Source: Limibacillus halophilus
Lineage (GTDB): Bacteria; Pseudomonadota; Alphaproteobacteria; Kiloniellales; CECT-8803
DNA length: 64,000 bases
Direction: 5' to 3'
NCBI RefSeq assembly: GCF_014191775.1
Contig: NZ_JACHXA010000006.1
Coordinates: forward strand, 62,001-126,000
The notes below the pieces were generated by a model, which was given only the letters and a program-made list of their open reading frames with translations, ran no database searches and had not been told where the DNA came from. A program made the translations under genes and the position numbers. Positions 26,832 through 34,525 of the stretch are shown one piece after another. The first letter of the stretch is position 1. Each line of letters opens with the position of its first letter.

Positions 26832-27677
26832 ATGACCGCATACGATTTTCTAATAACCTTATTACTTATTCTCGTGTCTTTTCTTCTTTTTACAGCACGA
26901 TCCTGGATTTACTCCAGAATATCCAATGATATAAAGCATGAGTATGATGCCAAAATTGAGAAGATGCGGTCAGCACTAAATCGCATCGAGAAAGAATTTG
27001 AACATGATCTCGCCAAAAGGGAGCAAGAAGTTCGGGCGCTTCGTGATTCTGTGATAAGCGGGAGAGCAAGGCGACAAGCTCTAATCGATGAAAGAAAAAT
27101 CAAAGCAGTTGAAACTATGTGGACCTACGCTACTACTGACCTCGCCGCATTCAAATTTTTATCAGGCATGGTTGCCGTATTAAAAGTAAGAAATATCTCC
27201 GAAAAAATAGACGATGAAGATAATTTTCAAATAATTACAGAAATAAAAAAAATGAATAGAAAAATTAACTTCGAAAATCCCGAAATTAATTTAATAAGAA
27301 CAGATATAGAAATAGAGAGAGTATTTATATCTGACGTTTCATGGGCTTATTTAAATGCTTATCGGACAATTATTCTCTCGTCGTATATGATATTTATTGC
27401 ATTATTTAATCGTGTTAAAGAAATTTATAATATAATTGACATAGAATCAATTAGATCAATTGTGTTATTAGCCGCTCCAGAGGCGAAAAGCTTTGTGGAG
27501 TGCCATGAAGTAGAGAGCTACTATTATTTACTGCCGGTACTTGAGGAAAAATTATTAAATCAACTGAGAAATGACATGAGTGGAATAGAGGTTGATAAAG
27601 ATGAAATAGAGAAATCAAAAAAAATAATGGAAAATGTTAATGCGTTGTTTAGTAATTACAACAAAAATAAAAATTAA
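26832..27677 (+). CDS. AT-rich orphan with N-terminal membrane anchor and coiled coil
   Basis: A 281-residue protein of unknown family. One hydrophobic helix at about 5-24 is followed by a charged coiled-coil stretch (about 34-95, with repeating K/E/R and Leu/Ile), then a mostly helical soluble region. This is the shape of a membrane-tethered protein with a cytoplasmic domain. Its codon use is strikingly AT-rich (many AAA, ATA and TTA codons) compared with everything else here, especially after residue 110, so it was probably acquired recently from a low-GC source. GGTAGGTAGAG precedes ATG 26832. Flanked by two other orphan genes; no function is proposed. Confidence 0.7.
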   Translation: MTAYDFLITLLLILVSFLLFTARSWIYSRISNDIKHEYDAKIEKMRSALNRIEKEFEHDLAKREQEVRALRDSVISGRARRQALIDERKIKAVETMWTYATTDLAAFKFLSGMVAVLKVRNISEKIDDEDNFQIITEIKKMNRKINFENPEINLIRTDIEIERVFISDVSWAYLNAYRTIILSSYMIFIALFNRVKEIYNIIDIESIRSIVLLAAPEAKSFVECHEVESYYYLLPVLEEKLLNQLRNDMSGIEVDKDEIEKSKKIMENVNALFSNYNKNKN

Positions 27678-27735
27678 ATATTTGGTGATAACTATTTTTA
27701 TATATTGTTTCTCCGAACAAAATGTATCTTCTTTT

Positions 27736-28743
27736 TTATTTGCGTACCAATGCAGGCATAAGCGCTCTTGCCCCTGCGATCAGTTCATGACCTTTGATCT
27801 CACAAAATTTGCTGCCTCGTTCCTTGATGCGATCTAATGATTTGTCACTGCATCCCTGCCTAACCAGCACGCTCACAACCACACCAGCGATTACGCCAAC
27901 CCACACCGGCCCACCAATCATTAGGGACGTCGCAATGAGCGACCCGCTGGAAGCAGACCCGGATAAAAGCCCCTTCAGTGCACCCTTTCCCGCATCCTTC
28001 TGCTGCGAAAGCTGGTAGGTCCTTGCAGCACCTAGAACGACGACAACCGCAAGGATTGGGTTCAGCGAGACCATCGCTGTTACACCAAGAGCACCCACTA
28101 TCTCTGAGAACTCTTTCACTTGGGCCTGCCTCCACTTCAATACGAGCGCAAGCGCGCCAACCAGGGCACCAATCCCCTCTGTCGCCGTGAATGTAGCAAG
28201 GTCATAAAGCCATTCGTAGGACACGCCCAGGGTTTGTTGCAGACCTTCTGCGACTGCATCATACCTTCCCTTGTCAAATGAAATGACGGGCAACCCCATC
28301 GGTGTCACAACGTCTTTCCAGATAGCTGAGAGATAGCCAGACACCTCTTGCCCGAAGGTGTCGTCAGGCAATGCTTCCCTCACTCGTTTCCACGCTGAAG
28401 CTAAGTCGTGCCCACCATCAAAAAGCCGGTGATAGGCACCGCCGAGAGCCTTTGTGGAACCCACTCGCATCGCATCGAGATAAACGCCGTCCAGCGCCTT
28501 GTCGTAAACCGTAGCAGCGGATTGGGAAACCTCAGTCAGCCAGCGATCAAGCTGTATAGCGGCGTCGGTGGCCAACACCGGGTTGATCCAAAAAGCTGAT
28601 GATGCAGCTATATCGGAAACCGCCTTTGCCTTCATCTGTCCATGCATCAATGCCGCAGCAGAGGTACCAAGCATGAAGCGTCTGAATGACTTTCGAGCCT
28701 GATACAAAGATGCTGGAGAGGTGAATTTTCGCTTTCGCACCAT
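27736..28743 (-). CDS. Orphan protein with hydrophobic C-terminal segments
   Basis: A 335-residue protein from ATG 28743; the frame continues to a GTG at 28779 and neither start has a strong Shine-Dalgarno. No family is recognised. The first 170 residues are amphipathic and helical. The second half has Ala/Val/Gly-rich hydrophobic stretches: EGIGALVGALALVL, LGVTAMVSLNPILAVVVVLGAA, and GGPVWVGVIAGVVVSVLV. This suggests two to four membrane helices near the C terminus. It is convergent with the AT-rich orphan at 26832-27677, with only 58 bases between the stops. Confidence 0.6.
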   Translation of the reverse strand: MVRKRKFTSPASLYQARKSFRRFMLGTSAAALMHGQMKAKAVSDIAASSAFWINPVLATDAAIQLDRWLTEVSQSAATVYDKALDGVYLDAMRVGSTKALGGAYHRLFDGGHDLASAWKRVREALPDDTFGQEVSGYLSAIWKDVVTPMGLPVISFDKGRYDAVAEGLQQTLGVSYEWLYDLATFTATEGIGALVGALALVLKWRQAQVKEFSEIVGALGVTAMVSLNPILAVVVVLGAARTYQLSQQKDAGKGALKGLLSGSASSGSLIATSLMIGGPVWVGVIAGVVVSVLVRQGCSDKSLDRIKERGSKFCEIKGHELIAGARALMPALVRK

Positions 28744-29182
28744 GCGAGCCAGTGTATCAAGTTGTAAATCTCGACGCACGTGTTCGCGTGGGCAAGTATC
28801 ACAAATGAGTTATCAAATGACCCACTGCTCCTATTACATCTTTACTGGAATTTAGAGCCCTTCCCGGCATCATAGATTTGGTGCCCTGCAAACGGCGAAG
28901 AGGGTCGGCAAAAGGAGTTTTCCAGAAGAGGGCCTGTGCCTTCTCGAATGGGATATTGCTAATAGTCCTGAAGGATACGGTGGCGAGAAACCGCACATCC
29001 ATGTGCCGGGGCGTCTTGGCCCGCCCACCGAAGGCGATAGTTCCAAATGCTCAGTCAGCGCGAATTGTTTCCATCCATTGATATTGGGCTTGTTTTCGCA
29101 AAGCCACGAACCTCTATACTTACTGTAAAATACGAATATTTACTATGTGCGTTCATTTTTATAAATTATCATATAGATTTAC
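28744..29182. other. Gap with no confident gene
   Basis: About 440 bases. A 67-codon minus-strand frame (28799-29002) is open, with an unremarkable sequence and no good ribosome-binding site. The part at 29100-29190 is AT-rich. Possibly gene debris. Confidence 0.35.
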
Positions 29183-29557
29183 TTATTTTTTTAAAATTGG
29201 TGCTGGCATAAATTCATCCTCATATACGCCCTCTCTATTCGCCCACGCTATTCTATCAATCTCATAATACTTCTTGTTTCTGAAAATCCTTCCACCAGTT
29301 CGGGTGTCTATCTCATAGGACTCACCGGAAACCTGTTCTCCGTAAATTTCTGAAACAACCCGTTCATCCTTTAACGCCTGCACGCGGAGGTTAAGGTATT
29401 CTAACCTGGCCTTTTCAGGATCATCACGCGAAGCTACCTGCGCTTTAAGCCATAGACCTTTCACGATTGCCCCGGACTCCATTTCGTCGGCGGCAAGTTC
29501 ATACAAAGCTACTTCATCAAGTCGCTGCACAGCGTCCAGAATTTCCTTTTTCCGCAC
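29183..29557 (-). CDS. Small charged orphan protein
   Basis: A 124-residue soluble protein rich in Glu, Lys and Arg, with no recognised domain. The start is a GTG at 29557, supported by a strong GGAGGT five bases upstream, which makes it a likely real gene although no relatives come to mind. The sequence is helical for the first 75 residues, and the C-terminal third (YEIDTRTGGRIFRNKKYYEIDR) looks like beta strands. No neighbour shares its direction closely; the nearest minus-strand genes are 440 bases or more away. Confidence 0.6.
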   Translation of the reverse strand: MRKKEILDAVQRLDEVALYELAADEMESGAIVKGLWLKAQVASRDDPEKARLEYLNLRVQALKDERVVSEIYGEQVSGESYEIDTRTGGRIFRNKKYYEIDRIAWANREGVYEDEFMPAPILKK

Positions 29558-30181
29558 AATTCACCTCCAACTACTTGAAGCAGCAAAGACTACTCAGGTA
29601 GCACTTGGCTAGATAACTTCAAAGCAACAGTTCATTGCGTACATAATGATGCCGAAACATATTCATATTGGCAATTAGAGGCACGGCGATGATGCACACA
29701 GCAATTACATCTTGCTTCGATAACCGAGGCAGCGGTCCTACACATGGCGCGAGCCCCGTGAACTGCCGCTCGGCAACCGAACTTGCCTCTTTTGGCGGGC
29801 AACCTTCCACAGCAATGGCTCAGCGAACGCCGAGGTGGTTCAAACTCGAAGAAGATGCGTGATTGCAAGTGAGCCGCTCTGAGATGCGGTTGCGATTTCA
29901 CCGATTGTATCATCTGACATTTAGGGTTTTACCACTCACTTTTCTTTCTTCTTGAAAGCGGAGTGAGAACGCCCACCTGATGCCCCTCACAAGACGCGTT
30001 CGGTGATGAAAGCTCGCAGCCAATCAGTCAGAAAAGAATGACTTTTTTGGTAGTTTGGCACCGAGATTCGTGCAACGCCAAAATGGCCTATGCCAGCAAC
30101 GGCAAGGGATGAGGGCTTCATGGGTGGGCGCTCTCTAATAACTAAGAGGTTAAGTAGGGGATGAACCCTATGAGTTTTCCT
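29558..30181. other. Gene-poor interval before the three-gene operon
   Basis: About 620 bases without a supported gene; short overlapping frames on both strands (29619-29913) look like chance. Some AT-rich and some GC-rich patches alternate, consistent with decayed insertions. Confidence 0.4.
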
Positions 30182-31357
30182 CTACCAACGAAGATAACGA
30201 AGCGCTCCCCTCACTTTCTCATTCAACTCGCTATATTCAATCAAAGGACCATTGTTATGCGGTGGTGAGATAGTCCGATGCACACCAGAGGACGCCTTTC
30301 CCCTTTTCCGCCACTGCCTTGTTCTCCGTGTCGCTCCCCAACCCGTAGCGACCCCCATGACACCTTCATCGAGGAAGCGGCCAATCTCTAGTAATAGCCT
30401 CTTCCGGCTCGCATGATCACTGACCGAACTGCTATCGCTTCCCTCCTCCATTGCAAAGGTCGGCAGGTAGAAGGGGAAATAGGTTCGTCGGAGCGTTTCA
30501 AAGTCAAACCTTCTCAGGTCCGATATAGTATCTATGTCCAAACGATCAATCTCCTGCCGATACAATGTTACCTCTACTCGGGCACGGCACTGTTTCAGGG
30601 GGAGCGCCTCGAAATCAGTTGAGCTTCTGCGCTTGTCAGTTGTCTTATCCATGACACGCCACCCCACGCCTTTTTTTTGGGGTCCTATCTGATAAGTGCC
30701 GTCAACAAAGGGAGACCTTGAACTAGGAGCCGGGTCCTTCTCGGCTCTTGTCTGTCCTAAATCATCATTGATCCAGAAAGGGACTTCCCCGAGCCGCGCA
30801 GCACTCCGCGGGAGGCCCATTGGTTGCCAGGCTTCCGGATGCTTCAGAAACAAATGACGTTGCAGCAACCCAACCATCTTGAGACGTTCTTTTGTACGAG
30901 AGCTTTTCGGATAGAAGTCGATCGACACTTCCATAGCATTGACTGATGCCGGTCCTCTCAGTTTGAATTCACAGCTGAGCAAATGGATTGCATCCGCCAC
31001 CAAAATCCTCTCTGGGTTTTGAAATTTAATAATCCAGCTAGCAGACACATAGCGACTTTCTCGGCCCAGATTCTTCACCCAGATGTTCGTATTTCCCGCT
31101 TGCTCAACTATATGCCTCAGCTTCATTACATTCGTCTTGCGCTGTAGAACTACCTGCACCTCAAGCCAATCAATCGTCGCATTGGTTCGGAACCGCGATA
31201 GGTCGATCTCAGGAGCAAGTATCTTCAGTCCTTGAAAACGCCGCTGTTTCAGTTCGTGCGGGATAATCTTGTAATGCAGCCTGGTCTTGCTGGCAGACTT
31301 AAAGAACTCGAGCGCCACGTCTGCTTTTTTCGTTTCTAGATTGATGTTCCGACGCAT
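30182..31357 (-). CDS. Orphan protein A, paralogue of the gene upstream
   Basis: A 391-residue protein of unknown family, clearly paralogous to the product of 31566-32597. Both share a W-(L/V)-(E/Q)-(V/I) strand followed by RKT and KLR near the N terminus, a (V/M)S-(I/L)-(D/E)-F strand in the middle, the motif DLxRxxxExLRxxYxPFxL in the C-terminal half, and an ending with SELN and RxxxxLRxxxW. ATG 31357 gives the same N-terminal length as the paralogue; the open frame reaches a TTG at 31495. This copy has an extra, basic, low-complexity insert before the end. The alternating-strand layout loosely recalls replication-initiator-type proteins, but no catalytic motif is evident. Confidence 0.6.
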   Translation of the reverse strand: MRRNINLETKKADVALEFFKSASKTRLHYKIIPHELKQRRFQGLKILAPEIDLSRFRTNATIDWLEVQVVLQRKTNVMKLRHIVEQAGNTNIWVKNLGRESRYVSASWIIKFQNPERILVADAIHLLSCEFKLRGPASVNAMEVSIDFYPKSSRTKERLKMVGLLQRHLFLKHPEAWQPMGLPRSAARLGEVPFWINDDLGQTRAEKDPAPSSRSPFVDGTYQIGPQKKGVGWRVMDKTTDKRRSSTDFEALPLKQCRARVEVTLYRQEIDRLDIDTISDLRRFDFETLRRTYFPFYLPTFAMEEGSDSSSVSDHASRKRLLLEIGRFLDEGVMGVATGWGATRRTRQWRKRGKASSGVHRTISPPHNNGPLIEYSELNEKVRGALRYLRW

Positions 31358-31565
31358 TCTATTAATTCCATTCCTTATGTTGTTGTGCCCCTTCAGCATT
31401 CTCGGTAACGCTGGAGGGACATGCGGACATGCCCAAAGCGATACCCTGGCTCCAGAGAAGCGCCGAGGTGGTCTATGGACGTGCAGGTGGGTCAATGGGT
31501 TTCACTAAGAACCGAGGTCAAGCGCTTGTCTTGAAAGCACCCTCACGGAGCAAACGCCTCCGGCG

Positions 31566-32597
31566 CTACCATTGGACTGCTCTCAGAGAGGCAGCCACCC
31601 TTGCATTGAGCTCGCTGAACTCAACAAGATGCCGTGAATTCCACACAAGCTCTTCGGGACGTTGACCACCCATCCCGACCTCCACCACTCTTCCATAGGT
31701 CGAAAGGCGGAACGGGAGATAGACGGGCCTAAGCGCTTCAAGATGAAGCCGATTCAGATCGGATACTTGGTCGATCCCAAGTCGCTGCAACTCCTTCGGC
31801 CCAAACATGAGATCAAGCCTCACCTGTTGCCGGGCCTCAACCTGGGCGAACACTTCGCCACCTGGTTCCGCCCCCGGAGCGCTTACTTCAGCCAGCGACC
31901 ATCCAATGTCACGTTGGGCCGGAGTTGGCCTGAGCATTCCCGCTGCAAATGGTAACTCGGTAGAGCAGATCACCTTGCCCGCTGGCGCCGCAGCCTTCTT
32001 CATGTTTCGAGCGTGCCGAGGCACACCAAAGCCGTTTTGTGCTTGCTCGGATTTAGCGCCCATTGAACCATTCTCGATGAAGACGCAGAGATGACCTGCG
32101 ATCAAACTTGCCAGCCGGGGATCACCTAGCAACTCATTAGTGCCGGACTTGAACTCCAGCGAAACCTGCATCCCCTGGACGCAAGGTTGTGCCGCAAGCA
32201 AGTATTCCCCCCTGAGAGCCGCTACGGCGCGCTTGAGGAGGCTCCGATCTATATCATGGAAGCGCATGTGCCAGGAATCGTCAGGTCTGCGAGTGACACC
32301 GTCACCGCTAGCGAGTTCAAACCATCCCGGATGAGCGCTGGAGATCACATTCCTCAGTTTTTCCGCACTTGTTTTACGACCCAACGAGAGCCCAATCTGA
32401 ACCCAGGTTACTTTCGCGCTGATCTCGATCCGGGAAACCTCGATGCCCGGCACGATGACATGCAGGAACTGGTGTCGAGGATCACAACCGCCATAAGAAA
32501 TTGCAAAGTACCTCATGAGACCCGGAGCGTCTTCCATGGGGCAGCTGGAATCCAGGTCGCTGCGGGCTTCGGAAAGGCTGATGAATTGATGCTGCAT
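31566..32597 (-). CDS. Orphan protein B, paralogue of the gene downstream
   Basis: A 343-residue protein of unknown family, paralogous to orphan A at about 25-30% identity by eye, with the same block order: TWVQIGLSLGRKT, MQVSLEFKSG, LDLMFGPKELQRLGIDQVSDLNRL, LRPVYLPFRLSTYG, FSELNARVAASLR. The ATG at 32597 has GAGGA seven bases upstream. It begins 14 bases after the stop of the small upstream gene, and about 200 bases separate it from orphan A, so all three probably form one transcription unit. It has a higher GC content than orphan A, so the two copies did not arise by recent local duplication. Confidence 0.65.
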   Translation of the reverse strand: MQHQFISLSEARSDLDSSCPMEDAPGLMRYFAISYGGCDPRHQFLHVIVPGIEVSRIEISAKVTWVQIGLSLGRKTSAEKLRNVISSAHPGWFELASGDGVTRRPDDSWHMRFHDIDRSLLKRAVAALRGEYLLAAQPCVQGMQVSLEFKSGTNELLGDPRLASLIAGHLCVFIENGSMGAKSEQAQNGFGVPRHARNMKKAAAPAGKVICSTELPFAAGMLRPTPAQRDIGWSLAEVSAPGAEPGGEVFAQVEARQQVRLDLMFGPKELQRLGIDQVSDLNRLHLEALRPVYLPFRLSTYGRVVEVGMGGQRPEELVWNSRHLVEFSELNARVAASLRAVQW

Positions 32598-32611
32598 ACG
32601 ATGTTCCTCTT

Positions 32612-32986
32612 TCAGGCGTCCTGGGGGGTGAGTTCGACAAGCTCGGTACGGTCGAGCCGCTCACTGATGCGTTTTCCAAGCCGGCGCAGATAAGCGTCGA
32701 CACCGAGCCGCTCAATTTCGGCCCTGAAGACGAGAAAACGGTCCGGAAGAAGATCGAGCTTCAATTTTGCCCCGACGGTTAAAGGAATCTCGAGACGCTT
32801 GCACTTTTGGAGCAGAGTCGACTTCTGGACCATGACATAGCAGATGCCACGATAGCCGCTGTCCTTCCCCTTTTGCGGTCGCAAAATGTTCCGGCGTTCG
32901 ATCATCCACTGATGGGAGTCATAAGAAAGTCGGTAATAGCCGTCTACGGAAAGGGGGAATAGGGGCTGAATTCGGGAATCGCGCAC
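32612..32986 (-). CDS. Small orphan protein, first gene of the three-gene unit
   Basis: A 124-residue basic protein with no recognised domain. The GTG start at 32986 is decided by AGGAGGT five bases upstream, the strongest ribosome-binding site in the neighbourhood. The C-terminal half contains FLVFRAEIERLGVDAYLRRLGKR, which echoes the EIDRLDID and ELQRLGID segments of the two paralogues downstream; all three may share one small structural element or bind a common partner. The 5' flank has repeated CCTAGG palindromes (33049-33098), so regulation by a site-specific DNA-binding protein is plausible. Confidence 0.6.
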   Translation of the reverse strand: MRDSRIQPLFPLSVDGYYRLSYDSHQWMIERRNILRPQKGKDSGYRGICYVMVQKSTLLQKCKRLEIPLTVGAKLKLDLLPDRFLVFRAEIERLGVDAYLRRLGKRISERLDRTELVELTPQDA

Positions 32987-33048
32987 TGGGTACCTCCTTG
33001 TTTGTGTGCAACGGAGGTCAACCCATCTAACGACTGATTATTGGGACG

Positions 33049-33098
33049 TCCTAGGAATCTTTGCCAATCTTAGGCCTCCCTAGGGAACCCCTAGGGAA
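33049..33098. promoter_or_regulatory. Cluster of CCTAGG palindromes, possible operator
   Basis: TCCTAGGA is centred near 33052, and the 10-base unit CCCTAGGGAA occurs at 33078-33087 and 33089-33098, an 11-base (one helical turn) period. They lie 60-115 bases upstream of the GTG at 32986. Spaced palindromes on one DNA face fit a dimeric regulator or an iteron-like set. Confidence 0.45.
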
Positions 33099-33336
33099 AT
33101 CATCGATTTCACCCATCCAACCCATTGATATCAATAATATTTGCAAAAATGTCACAGTTTTGAATTTTAGATTCTTGGGAATTTGTCGCCAAGTCGGCAC
33201 AGATGAACGACATCCACCAAGCTTCTTCCAGCCGCATCGACGAGAAGGGACTCTGAACCTGATGAGTCCAAGCGCCTATTATCTGGCGGGGCCCCGAGAA
33301 TTCTTGTCCTACGCGGCCGTCATTTCTACCGTCTCA

Positions 33337-33356
33337 GTAACACAGGAAACTGTTAC
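33337..33356. repeat. Inverted repeat near the tRNA-Gln 3' end
   Basis: GTAACA and TGTTAC are perfect inverted hexamers separated by eight bases, about 65 bases outside the tRNA 3' end. Such arms occur at integrase or excisionase binding sites and at operators; no direct evidence links it to either. Confidence 0.35.
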
Positions 33357-33422
33357 GACCTGTCCCAATCCAATCCCGGAAGATTCGATCTAAACCATTG
33401 ATAATAAACATTTTTGAGAAAA

Positions 33423-33497
33423 TGGCTGGGGCGGCAGGATTCGAACCTGCGAATGCCGGTACCAAAAACCGGTGCCTTACCGCTTGGCCACGCCCCA
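33423..33497 (-). tRNA. tRNA-Gln (UUG)
   Basis: The 75-base minus-strand sequence folds as a complete cloverleaf. The acceptor stem is TGGGGCG/CGCCCCA, the D arm contains AAGCGGTAAGG, the anticodon stem CCGGT/ACCGG encloses the loop TTTTGGT with anticodon TTG, and the T arm contains GGTTCGAATCC. The discriminator is G and the CCA is encoded. It is intact and marks the change from accessory to core genes. Confidence 0.97.
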
Positions 33498-33530
33498 ACA
33501 GCCAGGGCCAACCGGCCCGAAGTGAGCCGG

Positions 33531-33559
33531 AAGATAGCGCCCCTTTCCGGGCACTGCAA
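33531..33559 (-). promoter_or_regulatory. Sigma-70-type promoter of tRNA-Gln
   Basis: On the minus strand TTGCAG (33559-33554) and TATCTT (33536-33531) are separated by exactly 17 bases, ending about 33 bases before the tRNA 5' end. This is a good match to the housekeeping consensus. Confidence 0.7.
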
Positions 33560-33589
33560 CGCCCTCTTTTCGATTAGCCGTCTCTTTCG

Positions 33590-34525
33590 TCATTGTCGGC
33601 GGCACGCTGCCGCGCGGACCCACCACTCTGGCCTTGCCACCTGAAGCGCCGCCTCGCCATGGCGCGCTTCTTGTAATGTCGCAAAGAGTCCGAAGCAACT
33701 CGCGCCGCTGCCCGACATGCGGGCCAAAACACAGTTGGGGAGAGCTTCCAGCCTATCCAGCACCTCTCGCACTGACGGTTGCAGGCTGATCGCTGCAGCT
33801 TCAAGATCGTTGGGTCGACCTTCCAGAGTCGCCACGAAGCTCTTAAGATCGGCAAAGGATTCCGGCCAATCGGTAACCTTCGAGAAGGCGCCCTGCCGTG
33901 CGCGAAAGACATTCGGCGTCGCCAAAGCCGCCCCCGGATTGACCAAGAGCAGCGAGAAATCTGGCAACTCTGGTGCCGGATCGATAACCTCCCCTACTCC
34001 ACGCATGATGGACGCCTGGCCATGCAGGCAGACTGGAACGTCCGCCCCCAGGGACCGGGCCAGTTCAAACAGTTTTTCAGGCTCGATGGGGAGCTTCCAT
34101 AAGGCAAGCAAGCCATCGATCGCCGCTGCCGCGTCAGCCGAGCCACCGCCCAGCCCGGCGGCAACAGGTAGACCCTTTTCAAGGCGAATTGCAGCCCCCG
34201 GTGGATTGCCTTCAAACGTCGCACCCGCCAACAGTCCTCCCGCAGCGCGCAGAACCAAATTTTCCTTAGTGTCCTTCAGCGCCGCGGCGAAGGGTCCCGC
34301 AACTTGGAGCGAAACCGTCGCGGATGGCCGGAATGAAAGCCGGTCACCAAAATCGGCAAAAACCACGAGGCTTTCCAGTTCATGATAACCGTCTGGGCGC
34401 TTTCCGATGATCTGCAGAGAGAGGTTAACTTTGGCGGCGGCCATGCGGACGATACCGGCTTCCTCTCCCGCTCTGCAGTCCTGCTTCCCGCCTGCGGGTA
34501 CTGACCCGGAAGGCAACGCGGTCAT
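33590..34525 (-). CDS. ispE: 4-diphosphocytidyl-2-C-methyl-D-erythritol kinase
   Basis: GHMP-family kinase (311 residues) that phosphorylates CDP-methylerythritol in the non-mevalonate isoprenoid pathway. AAAKVNLSLQIIGKRPDGYHEL near residue 29 is the N-terminal substrate motif, PVAAGLGGGSADAAA the phosphate-binding GHMP motif, and MSGSGASCFG the C-terminal third motif. The start at 34525 overlaps the stop of the upstream TPR gene as TGATG, so the two are translationally coupled. A second Met at residue 28 is also possible. First core gene beyond the tRNA. Confidence 0.95.
   Translation of the reverse strand: MTALPSGSVPAGGKQDCRAGEEAGIVRMAAAKVNLSLQIIGKRPDGYHELESLVVFADFGDRLSFRPSATVSLQVAGPFAAALKDTKENLVLRAAGGLLAGATFEGNPPGAAIRLEKGLPVAAGLGGGSADAAAAIDGLLALWKLPIEPEKLFELARSLGADVPVCLHGQASIMRGVGEVIDPAPELPDFSLLLVNPGAALATPNVFRARQGAFSKVTDWPESFADLKSFVATLEGRPNDLEAAAISLQPSVREVLDRLEALPNCVLARMSGSGASCFGLFATLQEARHGEAALQVARPEWWVRAAACRRQ

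Larger units (their letters stand above)
1..33422. mobile_element. Putative integrative genomic island, left end probably outside window
   Basis: Inferred as one accessory block. It holds a tyrosine integrase at one side and stops at an intact tRNA-Gln gene on the other, a common attachment target. Between them are a catabolic cassette, a type I RM operon, orphan proteins, a broken hsdR copy and several gaps of 400-800 bases; base composition is visibly lower in GC and more variable than to the right of the tRNA. No second copy of the tRNA 3' end was found by eye, so the left attachment site may lie before position 1 or the block may be several stacked insertions. Confidence 0.55.
32987..33422. 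other. Promoter region of the orphan operon and island/tRNA border
   Basis: About 435 bases with no convincing gene. It contains the CCTAGG palindromes near 33049-33098, an inverted repeat GTAACA-N8-TGTTAC (33337-33342 and 33351-33356) and an AT-rich stretch directly behind the 3' end of tRNA-Gln. This is where an attachment junction would be expected if the island entered the tRNA gene. Confidence 0.5.

Noticed and set aside
28799-29002. 67-codon minus-strand frame
   Set aside because: Looks slightly protein-like but lacks a start signal; kept only as part of the gap description.
29619-29913. Overlapping short frames on both strands
   Set aside because: Mutually overlapping and without signals; most likely chance.
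33061-33393. 110-codon plus-strand frame beside the tRNA
   Set aside because: Composition and lack of ribosome-binding site argue against a gene; the region looks regulatory or like an attachment site.
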